Part shown: positions 37,026 to 46,895 of the stretch, piece after piece
Position numbering within the stretch: position 1 is the first letter of the stretch
How the letters are laid out: every line of letters starts with the position of its first letter
Source of the DNA: Providencia rustigianii DSM 4541
GTDB lineage: Bacteria > Pseudomonadota > Gammaproteobacteria > Enterobacterales > Enterobacteriaceae
Length of the DNA stretch: 64,000 bases
Direction of reading: 5' to 3'
NCBI RefSeq assembly: GCF_000156395.1
Contig: NZ_GG703819.1
Span: 224,940-288,939 of the forward strand
The notes under the pieces: generated by a model
What the model saw: the letters and a program-made list of their open reading frames with translations, nothing else
Databases searched by the model: none
What the model was told of the DNA's origin: nothing
Translations under genes and position numbers: made by a program

Positions 37026-37255
37026 TTCACTAATCTCATCAATTATTGTCAGTAATATTAGATTAAATGTAACATTAGGATTAGACAAGTGAACGCACAT
37101 TGCGGAATAACCATAATTCACCGATAAACCCGACCGTAAGCTACAAAAATATCTCCGATAGTGAAATTCTTTGTGTTTAGCGTTAACTCAAGAGTGGCTA
37201 ATAGCTCTTATGTAAATAAAATCGATATCTTTTGAATTCTTTAGTCGCTAGAAAC

Positions 37256-37280
37256 GAAAAAACCCCGCCGATTGGCAGGG
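37256..37280 (-). terminator. Terminator after csp/zinc-ribbon genes
   Basis: On the minus strand CCCTGCC pairs with GGCGGGG across AATC and is followed by TTTTTT, a strong Rho-independent terminator. Confidence 0.85.
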
Positions 37281-37302
37281 TTTTGAAATTTTGAGCATTA
37301 TA

Positions 37303-37419
37303 TTAAGCAGCTTGCATCGCCGACTTACAAAAAATACATTTAGCACCGGAAGGGTTACTTTTTGTTGCTTCAAAATGGTAGCGTCTATATTGTGACCCTT
37401 TACAACAAGGGCACCTCAT
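37303..37419 (-). CDS. 38-residue zinc-ribbon peptide downstream of csp
   Basis: A short ORF, MRCPCCKGSQYRRYHF to KCIFCKSAMQAA, with two CxxC pairs (CPCC and CIFC) that could bind one zinc. It starts 13 bases after the csp stop on the same strand and ends just before the terminator, so it probably shares the cold-shock transcript. Similar zinc-binding micro-proteins (YnfU-like) occur near csp genes in enterobacteria. Exact family not certain. Confidence 0.6.
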   Translation of the reverse strand: MRCPCCKGSQYRRYHFEATKSNPSGAKCIFCKSAMQAA

Positions 37420-37432
37420 AAAGATATCGCCC

Positions 37433-37645
37433 TTAAAGTGCCACCACGTTTGCGGCTGCTGGACCTTTTGCACCACTTTCTACCGAAAAGCTGACTTTTT
37501 GCCCTTCATGGAGCGTTTTGAAATCATCACTTTGGATTGCAGAAAAGTGAACAAACACATCTTTGCTTCCATCTGCAGGAGTAATAAAGCCGAAACCTTT
37601 ATCATCGTTAAACCATTTTACTAAACCAGTCATTGTATTAGACAT
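37433..37645 (-). CDS. CspA-family cold-shock protein
   Basis: 70-residue single cold-shock domain RNA chaperone. The RNA-binding motifs KGFGFIT and VFVHFSAI are intact, and the ends [11 protein letters not shown] and [10 protein letters not shown] follow E. coli CspA/CspB-type proteins. AAAGGAATTC provides the ribosome site. A 5' region of more than 100 bases precedes it, as expected for thermoregulated csp leaders, but no classical cold box was identified. Confidence 0.93.
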   Translation of the reverse strand: MSNTMTGLVKWFNDDKGFGFITPADGSKDVFVHFSAIQSDDFKTLHEGQKVSFSVESGAKGPAAANVVAL

Positions 37646-38062
37646 ATTGAATTCCTTTAAATTTTAATTGTTGCCACACGGCATATAGGTTTGATGTTTC
37701 TTGATACTTATGGAACTAATTAGGAGGAATTCACTACGAATGGATATCTATGGGATAACGCTAAACGGGGAACTTTTCAAAACTTGCTTTCATAAATAGG
37801 TCTGTACTTCCAAACCGATGAGCATATTTACTCATATATCCTTACGCATAGCAATGTTTTTTTCATAAATATGATAATTATTTTAAAACTGAGATTCTAA
37901 TCCTATGCCACAATTTCATGTTGTTTGCCCTGAAACCGCATACAAATCTTTGTGATAGCCACTCCATAAAATGATGTTATTTATTGAATGTTAAGTATTT
38001 TCAACAATATACTTTTTTGTTCCAAAAATGACGAATTATCAAATAACTGGAAGGAAATAATC
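37646..38062. other. Intergenic region with csp leader and iaaA-like gene promoter
   Basis: Holds the divergent upstream regions of the csp gene (minus) and the isoaspartyl peptidase gene (plus). It is AT-rich with no ORF; the open frame from 37988 runs into the peptidase gene but has no ribosome site. Confidence 0.5.
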
Positions 38063-39088
38063 ATGAAATTATCTCTGCTAGGATGTTTGTTTGCTGCTTC
38101 ATTTTCTTTACAAGCCTATGCTGCAACTGAGTTGCCAATCCGCCTTGTGATCCATGGAGGAGCAGGAACAATAACCAAAAATACCATTACGCCTCAGCAA
38201 GAAAAAGAGTATCAAGAAAAGCTCACCGAAGCTTTAGAGGCAGGTTATGCAGTATTAAATAAAGGTGGAACCAGCCTTGATGCAGTCCAAGCATCAATCA
38301 ATGTTATGGAGGACTCCCCTTTATTTAATGCCGGTAAGGGTGCGGTATTTACCCATGATGGACGCAATGAAATGGATGCTTCCATCATGGATGGTAGCAA
38401 CCGTAAAGCTGGTGCTGTTGCAGGTGTCACAAATATCAAAAATCCAATTAATGCGGCATATGCCGTCATGACAAAAAGCCCTCATGTGATGATGGTATCC
38501 AAGGGCGCCGAACAATTTGCGGCGGAACAAGGTATTGAAATTGTTGACCCATCCTATTTTCGAACTGATTTTCGTTGGGAACAACTCCAAAAAGCAAAAG
38601 CTAAAGAACAAGTTGTACTCGACCATGATGGAAAAAATGCCGCCCTTTTTGTTGACCCGATGATGTATGACTACAAATATGGCACAGTAGGCGCGGTAGC
38701 CCTCGATAAAAATGGCAACATCGCAGCAGGAACATCAACGGGTGGTATGACCAATAAACGCTTTGGTCGAGTGGGCGACTCTCCAATTATTGGGGCGGGT
38801 AACTATGCTGATAATAATAGCGTAGCAGTCTCTGCGACAGGATCTGGGGAAATGTTTATTCGTACAGCAACAGCTCACAATATCGCTGCTCAAGTTAAAT
38901 ATAACAAAACCCCCATTTCTGAAGCGGCACGTAACGCACTTGATGAAGTTAAGGAATTGAATGGTAGTGGTGGTGTCATTGTGCTTGATAAATCAGGGAA
39001 TTATGCCATGGAGTTTAACTCTGAAGGTATGTACCGAGGCACTATTGGCAATGATGGGGTTCCCCATGTCTCTATTTACAAAGACTAA
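38063..39088 (+). CDS. Periplasmic isoaspartyl peptidase/L-asparaginase (Ntn hydrolase)
   Basis: Plant-type asparaginase family enzyme that self-cleaves and hydrolyses isoaspartyl dipeptides or asparagine. 341 residues with a clear signal peptide (MKLSLLGCLFAASFSLQAYA), so it acts in the periplasm, unlike cytosolic E. coli IaaA. Motifs are VIHGGAGTI, NAGKGAVFTHDGRNEMDASI and the autocleavage site YKYG-TVGAVALD with the nucleophile Thr at about 208, then TSTGGMTNKRFGRVGDSP. The start at 38063 has AAGGA upstream. Monocistronic. Confidence 0.9.
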   Translation: MKLSLLGCLFAASFSLQAYAATELPIRLVIHGGAGTITKNTITPQQEKEYQEKLTEALEAGYAVLNKGGTSLDAVQASINVMEDSPLFNAGKGAVFTHDGRNEMDASIMDGSNRKAGAVAGVTNIKNPINAAYAVMTKSPHVMMVSKGAEQFAAEQGIEIVDPSYFRTDFRWEQLQKAKAKEQVVLDHDGKNAALFVDPMMYDYKYGTVGAVALDKNGNIAAGTSTGGMTNKRFGRVGDSPIIGAGNYADNNSVAVSATGSGEMFIRTATAHNIAAQVKYNKTPISEAARNALDEVKELNGSGGVIVLDKSGNYAMEFNSEGMYRGTIGNDGVPHVSIYKD

Positions 39089-39257
39089 TTAATCAGCCAA
39101 CATTATTTATGATGGGTGGAAATATTCTGCCCATTTAATCTCATCCCAAAGCATATATATCTATCATACGTTGGTATTCGAGTTTCATTCCTCCTCTCTT
39201 TAATGTAGTTCTCTTGTTGATTGATTGTGAAAATTACTTGATATTGACAACATTTTT

Positions 39258-39291
39258 AAAGATAATAATTATCAATATCATTTTCATTATC
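39258..39291 (+). promoter_or_regulatory. Fur box upstream of hemP
   Basis: GATAATAATTATCAATATC followed by an overlapping ATCATTTTCATTATC closely matches the Fur consensus (GATAATGATAATCATTATC). It lies about 25-55 bases before hemP, as expected for an iron-repressed heme locus. Confidence 0.85.
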
Positions 39292-39315
39292 AGTACAATT
39301 GCCGTGGTGAATAAT

Positions 39316-39507
39316 ATGACCAAGCCACTTTCTGAGACAATCACAGAAACAATACAACCGACAAAAGTCATCGATGTGATGATTAAAACAGACCTAATAG
39401 AAAGCCAGCAATTATTAGGGGCTTCAGGTAAAGTTGCCATTCAACATCGTGGTGAAATTTATCAATTACGTCAAACACGTACAGGCAAACTGATCCTAAC
39501 AAAATAG
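39316..39507 (+). CDS. hemP: Hemin uptake protein HemP
   Basis: 63-residue HemP/HmuP family protein at the head of heme-uptake loci. The hallmark C-terminus is present: LLGASGKVAIQHRGEIYQLR then QTRTGKLILTK. The start at 39316 (MTKPLSETITE) gives the family length; the frame is open upstream with a hydrophobic stretch that would overlap the Fur site, so the shorter form is preferred. HmuP-type proteins help express the receptor in some bacteria. Confidence 0.85.
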   Translation: MTKPLSETITETIQPTKVIDVMIKTDLIESQQLLGASGKVAIQHRGEIYQLRQTRTGKLILTK

Positions 39508-39816
39508 TATTTAGTATCAATAAAAATCTATCTCGCAAGCCACCTAAGACTTATCAATCTAGGCAGCCAGCTTAACTTCATATATCAGGACACAGTTTTT
39601 ATGGTGTTTTCAATGGATTTTGCTGCTGCAACTCTGGGTAACTTTCGGGCTAAAATTCAAGCCTCATCCGCAATTAAAGGGATTGAAACTCTTTCACTCC
39701 CTACCTGCAATCCACGACTTTTCTCGCCGCAACATTCCGACAAATACGCCATAACGGCCTGCTCATGAACTTAATTCCACCAATGCATTTCACAAAGCTT
39801 TAGGAGTATAACCTTT
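39508..39816. other. Region between hemP and the heme receptor
   Basis: Contains a 55-codon open frame (39601-39768, MVFSMDFAAATLGNFRA...) with no family recognised and no ribosome site, so it is not called as a gene. The receptor ribosome site TAGGAG is at the right edge. Confidence 0.35.
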
Positions 39817-41820
39817 ATGTCACAAGTGTTACGCATGTCTGTGCTGGCGAGCGCAATGTTACCGATTATGGCTGGGGCGCAAACTGAAAAAACTGAACCT
39901 AGCAATCGCCATGATGTAATGACTGTTTATGCAACAGGAACAGAACGCGATAGCTTCAATGCACCAATGATGGTTACCGTCATTAAAAATGACTCTCCAG
40001 AAACAAAAACCGCCAGTACTGCAAATGATATTTTGCGCAAAGTACCCGGTATTGCTATCACGGGAACTAGCCGTACCAATGGTCAAGACATCAATATGCG
40101 CGGTTTTGACCGCCGCGGAATTTTAACGCTAGTGGACGGAGTTCGCCAAGGTACGGATACAGGACATATCAACGGAACATTCCTTGATCCGGCTCTAATT
40201 AAACAAGTTGAAATCATTCGCGGACCATCAGCCTTACTCTACGGCAGCGGTGCTATGGGAGGGGTTATCGCATGGGAAACCGTTGATGCTAAAGACTTGT
40301 TAGAAGAAGGAAAAAACAGTGGATTCAGAGTATTTAGCCAAGCGGCTACAGGGGATCACAGCTTTGGCTTTGGAGGCTCGGCTTTCGGGAAAAGCGATGA
40401 CCTTGATGGTGTATTCAGTTTTGTAACCAAAGAAGTTGGTGATATTCGTCAAGGCAATGGCGATAAAATGGATAACAAAGAAACTATCGCTAACATGCTG
40501 GGTAAAGGAACATGGCAACTGGATGATTCACAAAAACTTTCAGGGCAGATCCGTTACTACAATAATGACGCCTATGAGCCAAAAGATCCTCAACAATCTA
40601 ACGTCAGTAATAGCAATTTAAAAGTAAATAGAACCACCCGCCAGCGGGATATTCAAGCCACTTACCAGCTCAATCCAAGTGATAACAATTGGTTGAATTT
40701 TAAAGCAACACCTTATTACTCTGATGTCAATATTACGTCAAAAGGAAAAGATTCAAACTACGAAGGTCGTACTCAAAAAACTTATGGGCTAAAATTGGAT
40801 AACCGTTCTGAAATCTATGAACTTCCTCTCGCCGCACACAATTTTACCTATGGTACTGAAGCTTATCGTCAGAAACAAAATCCGTATGCAACAACCACCC
40901 AATTCCCTGAGGCCGATATCACATTTGCTTCAGGGTTTATTCAAGATGAAATTACCTTAAAAGATTTACCAGTTTCCTTTATTTTAGGAACACGCTACGA
41001 CAATTACAAATCTTCAGCAAAAGGTAATAAAGACGTTAAAGAAGACCAATGGTCATCAAAAGCAGCTGTCAGCATTACACCAACAGACTGGTCAATGCTA
41101 TTTGCGTCTTATTCAGAAGCATTTCGTGCACCAACTATGATGGAAATGTATAACGATTCCGTGCATTTCCAAGCTGGCCCTATTGTCAATCGCTGGCGTC
41201 CCAACCCTAATCTGAAACCCGAATCAACTAAAACCGCTGAATACGGTTTTGGCTTACGCTTTGATGATTTATTAATGGCTCATGATAATTTACGTTTTAA
41301 AGCCAGTTATTTCGACACTAAAGCCAAAGACTATATCAATACTTACGTTCATCCAGACCGTGTAAATTGGGATAATAACTACACTACCTCGATCAATACC
41401 AAACGCGCCAAAATTTGGGGATGGGATGCCTCAATGGATTACACCACGGATTACTTCGTTTGGAACCTCGCATACAACCATACCGAGGGAAAAAATGAAT
41501 ATAACGGAGAATCCATTACCTCAATAAAACCTGATTCTGTCACCAGTAATCTATCTGTTCCTGTTGCAGATAGCGGTTTTTCCGTTGGTTGGTTAGGCGA
41601 ATTCACCAATCATACTGACTTCAATAAAGCGACCAAAATTGAACAACAAGCCGGCTACGCCGTTCATGACTTTTATGTCAGTTATCAAGGTAATGGACAG
41701 CTTAAAGGCTTAGATACCAGCGTCGTTTTAGGTAACGCATTTGACAAAGAGTATTACTCCTCTCAGGGGATACCCCAAGATGGGCGTAATGCTAAGCTAC
41801 TTGTCAGCTTCCAATGGTAA
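39817..41820 (+). CDS. hmuR: TonB-dependent heme receptor (HemR/HmuR type)
   Basis: Outer-membrane heme/hemoprotein receptor, 667 residues with a signal peptide ending near AGAQ. A TonB box follows (HDVMTVYAT at about 33-41). The plug domain includes ANDILRKVPGIAITG and VEIIRGPSALLYGSGAMGGV. The heme-receptor motifs FRAPTMMEMY and NPNLKPE flank a His (DSVHFQAG), as known for HemR and ShuA. The C-terminus ends in Trp (LLVSFQW), typical of beta-barrel targeting. It is followed 24 bases later by hmuS. Confidence 0.95.
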   Translation: MSQVLRMSVLASAMLPIMAGAQTEKTEPSNRHDVMTVYATGTERDSFNAPMMVTVIKNDSPETKTASTANDILRKVPGIAITGTSRTNGQDINMRGFDRRGILTLVDGVRQGTDTGHINGTFLDPALIKQVEIIRGPSALLYGSGAMGGVIAWETVDAKDLLEEGKNSGFRVFSQAATGDHSFGFGGSAFGKSDDLDGVFSFVTKEVGDIRQGNGDKMDNKETIANMLGKGTWQLDDSQKLSGQIRYYNNDAYEPKDPQQSNVSNSNLKVNRTTRQRDIQATYQLNPSDNNWLNFKATPYYSDVNITSKGKDSNYEGRTQKTYGLKLDNRSEIYELPLAAHNFTYGTEAYRQKQNPYATTTQFPEADITFASGFIQDEITLKDLPVSFILGTRYDNYKSSAKGNKDVKEDQWSSKAAVSITPTDWSMLFASYSEAFRAPTMMEMYNDSVHFQAGPIVNRWRPNPNLKPESTKTAEYGFGLRFDDLLMAHDNLRFKASYFDTKAKDYINTYVHPDRVNWDNNYTTSINTKRAKIWGWDASMDYTTDYFVWNLAYNHTEGKNEYNGESITSIKPDSVTSNLSVPVADSGFSVGWLGEFTNHTDFNKATKIEQQAGYAVHDFYVSYQGNGQLKGLDTSVVLGNAFDKEYYSSQGIPQDGRNAKLLVSFQW

Positions 41821-41844
41821 TTCACACACACAAAGGAGATACTT

Positions 41845-42894
41845 GTGAATTCAACAATTTTTGAACATTATCAACAAGCTAAGAAAGATAATAAAGCCAA
41901 ATATGCGAGGGATCTTGCCGCTTACCTGAATATATCTGAAGGTGAGCTTCTACACGCTCGAGTTGGACATGATAAAGCTCAGCGCTTAAATGTCGATGCA
42001 CCAACCTTACTTACTGCATTGGAAGCTGTTGGTCCAGTCAAAGCCATTACTCGTAATGAATATGTGGTTCACGAACAAGTAGGACGCTATGAAAATGCAA
42101 GATTTAGTCCTCATGGTGGTTTAATTCTTAATCCACGCGCGCTAGATTTACGCATGTTTTTTTCTCATTGGGATAGCATTTTTACACTCACCGAAGAGGC
42201 TAAAAATGGTGAGCGCCATAGCATTCAATTCTTTGATAAACACGGTGATGCGCTACATAAAGTATATACCACCGATGAAACTGATCTCGCTGCATGGAAT
42301 GCACTTATTCAGCAATATATAACGGCTGAAAATCCAACCCTGTCTATTGAAAAAGCACAGCCTTATAACGCACAGCCAATCAGCGATGAGCTAAAGCAGC
42401 AACTAGAGCAAGAATGGCGCAATATGACGGATGTGCATCAGTTCTTTATTCTATTGAAAAAGAACAATTTAAGCCGTCAGCAAGTTTTTAGCGCCGTCAG
42501 TGATGATCTGGCTTGGAAAGTTCCCAATGATTCATTTAATCAGCTCGTAAATACTGCATTCGCAGATCAAAACGAAATCATGATTTTCGTGGGTAATCGT
42601 GGATGTGTGCAGATTTTTACTGGAAAAATTAAACGCTTAATGCCTTATCAATCTGAAGGTTCAGATATCAAATGGTTGAATATTTTCAATCCAGATTTCA
42701 CCTTACATATGATTGAAAATGGTGTTGCTGAATGCTGGGTCACGCGTAAACCAACAGAAGATGGCTTTGTGACTAGCCTTGAAGTGTTTGATGAGCAAGG
42801 TAATCAAATTGCACAAATGTACGGACAACGTACTGAAGGTACCCCAGAGCAAGAACACTGGCGTCAACAAGTAATGTCGCTACCAAGAATCTAA
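41845..42894 (+). CDS. hmuS: Cytosolic heme-handling protein HmuS (HemS/ChuS family)
   Basis: Heme-binding and heme-degrading factor of 349 residues made of two homologous halves (about 1-165 and 180-345). Repeated elements include FFSHWDSIFTL near 111 and KWLNIFNPDFTLHMI near 274. The start is GTG at 41845 with AAGGAG seven bases upstream. Conserved His and Arg ligand regions (ENARFSPHGGLILN) are present. Operon gene between receptor and ABC transporter. Confidence 0.93.
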   Translation: MNSTIFEHYQQAKKDNKAKYARDLAAYLNISEGELLHARVGHDKAQRLNVDAPTLLTALEAVGPVKAITRNEYVVHEQVGRYENARFSPHGGLILNPRALDLRMFFSHWDSIFTLTEEAKNGERHSIQFFDKHGDALHKVYTTDETDLAAWNALIQQYITAENPTLSIEKAQPYNAQPISDELKQQLEQEWRNMTDVHQFFILLKKNNLSRQQVFSAVSDDLAWKVPNDSFNQLVNTAFADQNEIMIFVGNRGCVQIFTGKIKRLMPYQSEGSDIKWLNIFNPDFTLHMIENGVAECWVTRKPTEDGFVTSLEVFDEQGNQIAQMYGQRTEGTPEQEHWRQQVMSLPRI

Positions 42895-42911
42895 TCATCA
42901 GGTAATTGATC

Positions 42912-43733
42912 ATGAAACAATGGCTTCTAATTTTGGGGGCGCTTATGGCGTCACTGACCGCTCAGGCCGCAGAACGTATTATCACCCTCGGCGGCGATGT
43001 TACTGAGATTGTATATAAACTTGGCGCACAGGATTCGCTTGTGGGTCGTGATAGTACCAGTTTACATCCTGTTCAAGCAACGCAACTTCCCGATGTTGGG
43101 TATATGCGTACCTTGAATGCTGAAGGGGTACTTTCTCTACGTCCAACATTGCTGTTGGCGAGTGAACTTTCTCAGCCATCAATTGCACTATCTCAGATTG
43201 AAAAAAGTGGTGTAAAAGTGGTGAAGATCACGGGGAAACCAGCATTAGAAGCCATTCCAGTGAAAATTATGACAATTGCAGATGCAGTAGGGAAATCAGG
43301 GCAAGGTCAACAACTGGTGGAGCAATTTAATCGCTCAGTTGCTGAAATTTCAACGACACCGATTAACAAAAAAGTCGTCTTTATTATGAGTCATGGTGGT
43401 GTACAACCAATGGCTGCAGGACAAAATACCGCTGCTGATAGCATGATAAAAGCGGTTGGCGCCCAAAATGCGATGGACAACTTCACTAGCTACCGCCCGC
43501 TTTCTCAAGAAGGATTGATTTCCTCTCAACCAGATTTGATTGTGCTCACTGAAGAAGGTGTTAAATCATTAAACGGTATTGAAAATGTTTGGAAATTACC
43601 GGGCCTAACCTTAACACCAGCAGGTAAAAATAAAGCGTTATTAGTAGTCGACGATGTAGGCATGCTTAGCTTTAGTTTAGGAACGCCACAGGTCATGCTA
43701 CAACTTCGAGAGGCGCTGGAAAAAAGCCAATGA
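42912..43733 (+). CDS. hmuT: Heme ABC transporter periplasmic binding protein HmuT
   Basis: 273-residue precursor with a signal peptide (MKQWLLILGALMASLTAQA). Periplasmic-binding fold of the cluster 9 heme type: ERIITLGGDVTEIVYKLGA, LVGRDSTSLHPVQATQLPD with the PDVGYMR heme-site region, and KPALEAIPVKI. The ATG at 42912 is chosen over an in-frame TTG at 42906. Its stop overlaps the hmuU start (ATGA), indicating coupling. Confidence 0.94.
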   Translation: MKQWLLILGALMASLTAQAAERIITLGGDVTEIVYKLGAQDSLVGRDSTSLHPVQATQLPDVGYMRTLNAEGVLSLRPTLLLASELSQPSIALSQIEKSGVKVVKITGKPALEAIPVKIMTIADAVGKSGQGQQLVEQFNRSVAEISTTPINKKVVFIMSHGGVQPMAAGQNTAADSMIKAVGAQNAMDNFTSYRPLSQEGLISSQPDLIVLTEEGVKSLNGIENVWKLPGLTLTPAGKNKALLVVDDVGMLSFSLGTPQVMLQLREALEKSQ

Positions 43734-44731
43734 GTCGTTTTAAGCATCCTCTATCTGCCATTTTGATGCTATTAGTTCTGCTTGGGGGAGCCACTTTGAT
43801 TGCCTCCAATGCAGGCGCTATCAATCTGTCATTAAAAACACTCTGGTTTAGCCCAATGAGTGACCCAGACTGGCAAATTTGGGTTACTATTCGCCTACCC
43901 CGCATTTTATTAGCAATATTGGTAGGTTTGGCACTAGCGGTTGCAGGAGCCATTATGCAAGGGTTATTTCGTAACCCTCTTGCCGACCCGAGCTTATTGG
44001 GGATCAGCAGTGGCGCAGCATTATGTGTAGCAGCATTTATTGTTTTGTCGTTTTCCTTACCGACGATCCTTCAAAGCTATGGTCATTTAGCTGCCGCTTT
44101 TATCGGCAGTTTAACGGTTTCCCTGATTATTTTTAGTCTGAATCGTATTTCCAATGGAAATTTAGCACGATTATTATTAGCTGGAATTGCCATCAATGCG
44201 CTATGCATGTCATTAATTGGCGTTTTAAGTTACGTCAGTAACGATCAACAATTACGTACGTTTAGCCTGTGGATGATGGGCTCACTGGGTAATGTCGATT
44301 GGACTTCATTAACGATTGCAGCCAGCATTATTTTACCTACCTGCTTTGTGTGTTTATGGCAAGGTAATGCTTTAAATATTCTCCAGCTAGGCGATGAAGA
44401 TGCCCATTATCTTGGATTGAATGTCGAGCGTAGCAAATTTATTCTTCTGTTTCTTAGCGCTTTATTAATCGGCTGTGCAGTAGCGATGAGCGGCGTGATC
44501 GGCTTTGTTGGCTTGGTCGTTCCTCACTTAATTCGAATGACCTTAGGACCCGACCATCGTTGGTTAATTCCAGGCTCAGCCATTGTTGGAGCCACGTTAC
44601 TGCTAATCGCTGATACCCTAGCTCGCACCCTCGTTGTGCCAGCCGAAATTCCCGTTGGATTATTGACGGGGTTAATTGGCGGTCCCTATTTTCTATGGTT
44701 GATACTGCGCCAGCCCGCTGGGAGATTCTAA
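43730..44731 (+). CDS. hmuU: Heme ABC transporter permease HmuU
   Basis: FecCD-type inner-membrane permease of 333 residues with about ten transmembrane segments ([18 protein letters not shown] at the N-terminus). Typical motifs are [39 protein letters not shown] and the coupling region [20 protein letters not shown]. Translationally coupled to hmuT and followed four bases later by hmuV. Confidence 0.95.
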   Translation: MSRFKHPLSAILMLLVLLGGATLIASNAGAINLSLKTLWFSPMSDPDWQIWVTIRLPRILLAILVGLALAVAGAIMQGLFRNPLADPSLLGISSGAALCVAAFIVLSFSLPTILQSYGHLAAAFIGSLTVSLIIFSLNRISNGNLARLLLAGIAINALCMSLIGVLSYVSNDQQLRTFSLWMMGSLGNVDWTSLTIAASIILPTCFVCLWQGNALNILQLGDEDAHYLGLNVERSKFILLFLSALLIGCAVAMSGVIGFVGLVVPHLIRMTLGPDHRWLIPGSAIVGATLLLIADTLARTLVVPAEIPVGLLTGLIGGPYFLWLILRQPAGRF

Positions 44732-44735
44732 CTTA

Positions 44736-45515
44736 ATGATACCCTTACTTGACGCTCGTAACCTCAGTTATCATATTAATAATAAGGTCTTGATTGATGA
44801 CATTAGCTTGTCCATTCAACAACATCAGATGGTCGTTATTATTGGGCCAAATGGGGCTGGTAAATCGAGTCTATTAAAATTGCTAACTGGCTATGCTTTA
44901 CCGACTAATGGAGAATGCCAGATTGAAGGTCTCTCATTGTCTCAATGGGGGCATCAGCAATTAGCAAAAAAACGTGCAGTAATGAAGCAACACACCCATC
45001 TACAATTTGCGTTCAGTGTTGAAGATATTGTCGCTATGGGACGCACACCTTATGGTTCGGAACATAAACAACAAGCCATTGAAATCGCCCTAGAACAAAC
45101 TAGCTGCACTCAATTACGTCATCAAGACTACCGGCAATTGTCTGGGGGGGAACAACAGCGTGTTCAGCTTGCGCGTGTATTAGCTCAACTCTGGCAACCA
45201 GAGCCTACCCCCGCATGTTTATTTCTAGATGAACCCACCTCAGCTCTCGACCTCTACCATCAACAACACAGTTTACGTCTTTTACATCAACTAACCCGAG
45301 AACGCCCACTGGGTGTCTGCTGCGTATTGCACGACCTAAATCTAACCGCGTTATATGCCGATAAAGTATATTTGATTCATCAAGGTAAATTGGTTGTATC
45401 GGGAACACCGCAGGAAGTGCTAACTAATGACAATTTAACTCGCTGGTATCAAGCCGATTTAGGCGTTCAGCAACATCCAGAAACCGCCGTGCCTTATGTT
45501 TACTTACGCCATTAA
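44736..45515 (+). CDS. hmuV: Heme ABC transporter ATPase HmuV
   Basis: 259-residue ATP-binding subunit. Walker [14 protein letters not shown]-loop MKQHTHLQF, signature [18 protein letters not shown], Walker [13 protein letters not shown] and the switch His in VLHDLNL are all present. Last gene of the heme cluster. A hairpin (AGCCATC/GATGGCT, about 45525-45548) follows and may end the transcript. Confidence 0.95.
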   Translation: MIPLLDARNLSYHINNKVLIDDISLSIQQHQMVVIIGPNGAGKSSLLKLLTGYALPTNGECQIEGLSLSQWGHQQLAKKRAVMKQHTHLQFAFSVEDIVAMGRTPYGSEHKQQAIEIALEQTSCTQLRHQDYRQLSGGEQQRVQLARVLAQLWQPEPTPACLFLDEPTSALDLYHQQHSLRLLHQLTRERPLGVCCVLHDLNLTALYADKVYLIHQGKLVVSGTPQEVLTNDNLTRWYQADLGVQQHPETAVPYVYLRH

Positions 45516-45901
45516 ACAAAATAAGCCATCGTATTCTACTGATGGCTCAATTATTACATCAAATAAGAAACATTTCACTTAAGGTTGAATGTTTTGTGAA
45601 AGTTTTATCGATTAAATTAAATACATTCTGTATATGTTTTATTTACATTCCAAATTTTTCATAAATAATCACTAACTAAATTATCTATTTAATAGGTAAA
45701 GTGCGCCTTTAAATATAATCAATTGATTAAATCATAGTGACTTGAGCTTATTTAAGTTGAATTTATTAAGGTTTTCTTAATTTCCACCTGATTATTAACG
45801 TCGTTTTTATCAGCTATTTAATTACCATTTAAATAACGAAAAATATAATTCAAAAACAATAATACAAATAATCTTATTTTATTAAGAATGGTTGCCCGTT
45901 T
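45516..45901. other. Gene-free AT-rich region after hmuV
   Basis: Contains the hairpin after hmuV and the likely promoter of the ATP-grasp gene. No ORF. Confidence 0.45.
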
Positions 45902-46843
45902 ATGAAAAAAACAGAATATTTTCTAAAAAAACTACGCACATTGATCATCAGTGACAAAAGCTATTTGGCCAATAAGTTCATGAAAAAACTAGGATATTAC
46001 CCGAACTTTGATGCACCAAAAAGCTTTAATGAAAAAATTAATTTTCGCATGATCCATGATAAAAATCCGTTATATAGCCAGTTGGCTGATAAACTAGCGG
46101 TACGTGAATATGTTAGCCAAAAGATAGGGAGTGAACATATCGTTCCTATTTTGGCATCATATAATCATGTGAATGAAATCAAAATCGAACAGTTGCCGTC
46201 ACGCTTTGTTCTTAAATGTACCCATGATAGTGGTAGCAGTATTATCTGTACGGATAAATCGCAATTTAATTTACAAGAAGCAAAGCAAAAATTGTCGTTC
46301 CATTTAATGAAGAATCTCTATTACATTACTCGTGAACGTCATTATAAAAATATTCCAGCACGTATTATTTGCGAAGAATATATCGATATCTTTGAGCAAA
46401 GAAACAGAAAACTGATTCCAGAAACGTGTCGAATACATTGTTTTTCAGGGAAGCCTATGTATGCCGAAATAGATTATACCGACGAATCTGGTACTGAGTT
46501 TATTAATATCTATGATACTGACTGGCAACTACAGCCAGTGAACTTCGGGTACCCTAACATGCTAGAGCCAGTAACTGAACCATCTCAGTTTAAAGAAATG
46601 CTCCGGTTAGCTCAAATTTTGGTCACGCCTTTTGATTATTGTAGAGCAGATTTTTTACTTGCTGAAAATAAAATTTATTTCAGTGAATTAACCTTCGCTC
46701 CAAATGCGGGACGCACAGTCATAAGCCCACTATCTTGGGACTTCAAACTTGGTGAGCTATGGGAACAAAAAGTTAGCATGCAACGTATTCAACAGTTAGC
46801 TAAAGCTGAATTGGCTATTGCAACTATCAACAAGAAAAAGTAA
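45902..46843 (+). CDS. TupA-like ATP-grasp protein
   Basis: 313 residues matching the ATP-grasp_TupA family, usually found in polysaccharide or teichuronopeptide clusters and predicted to form amide or similar bonds to glycans. Visible family segments are GYYPNFDAPKSFNEKINFRM, ADKLAVREYVSQKIGSEHIV, FVLKCTHDSGSSIICTDKS, ARIICEEYID, and the metal/ATP-binding tail YCRADFLLAENKIYFSELTF. No signal peptide. It stands alone, between an AT-rich gap and a strong terminator, with no glycan genes adjacent. Substrate unknown. Confidence 0.82.
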   Translation: MKKTEYFLKKLRTLIISDKSYLANKFMKKLGYYPNFDAPKSFNEKINFRMIHDKNPLYSQLADKLAVREYVSQKIGSEHIVPILASYNHVNEIKIEQLPSRFVLKCTHDSGSSIICTDKSQFNLQEAKQKLSFHLMKNLYYITRERHYKNIPARIICEEYIDIFEQRNRKLIPETCRIHCFSGKPMYAEIDYTDESGTEFINIYDTDWQLQPVNFGYPNMLEPVTEPSQFKEMLRLAQILVTPFDYCRADFLLAENKIYFSELTFAPNAGRTVISPLSWDFKLGELWEQKVSMQRIQQLAKAELAIATINKKK

Positions 46844-46844
46844 T

Positions 46845-46882
46845 AAAAAACGCGCTACTTATGAAAAAGTGGCGCGTTTTTT
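46845..46882. terminator. Bidirectional terminator
   Basis: AAAAAACGCGCTACTT pairs with AAGTGGCGCGTTTTTT (one mismatch) across ATGAAA. It serves the converging ATP-grasp and MFS genes. Confidence 0.92.
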
Positions 46883-46895
46883 AACTTAATATTAT

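Noticed and set aside
39601..39768. 55-codon ORF between hemP and the heme receptor
   Set aside because: No ribosome site, no recognised family and no signal features. It was kept only as a note on the intergenic region.
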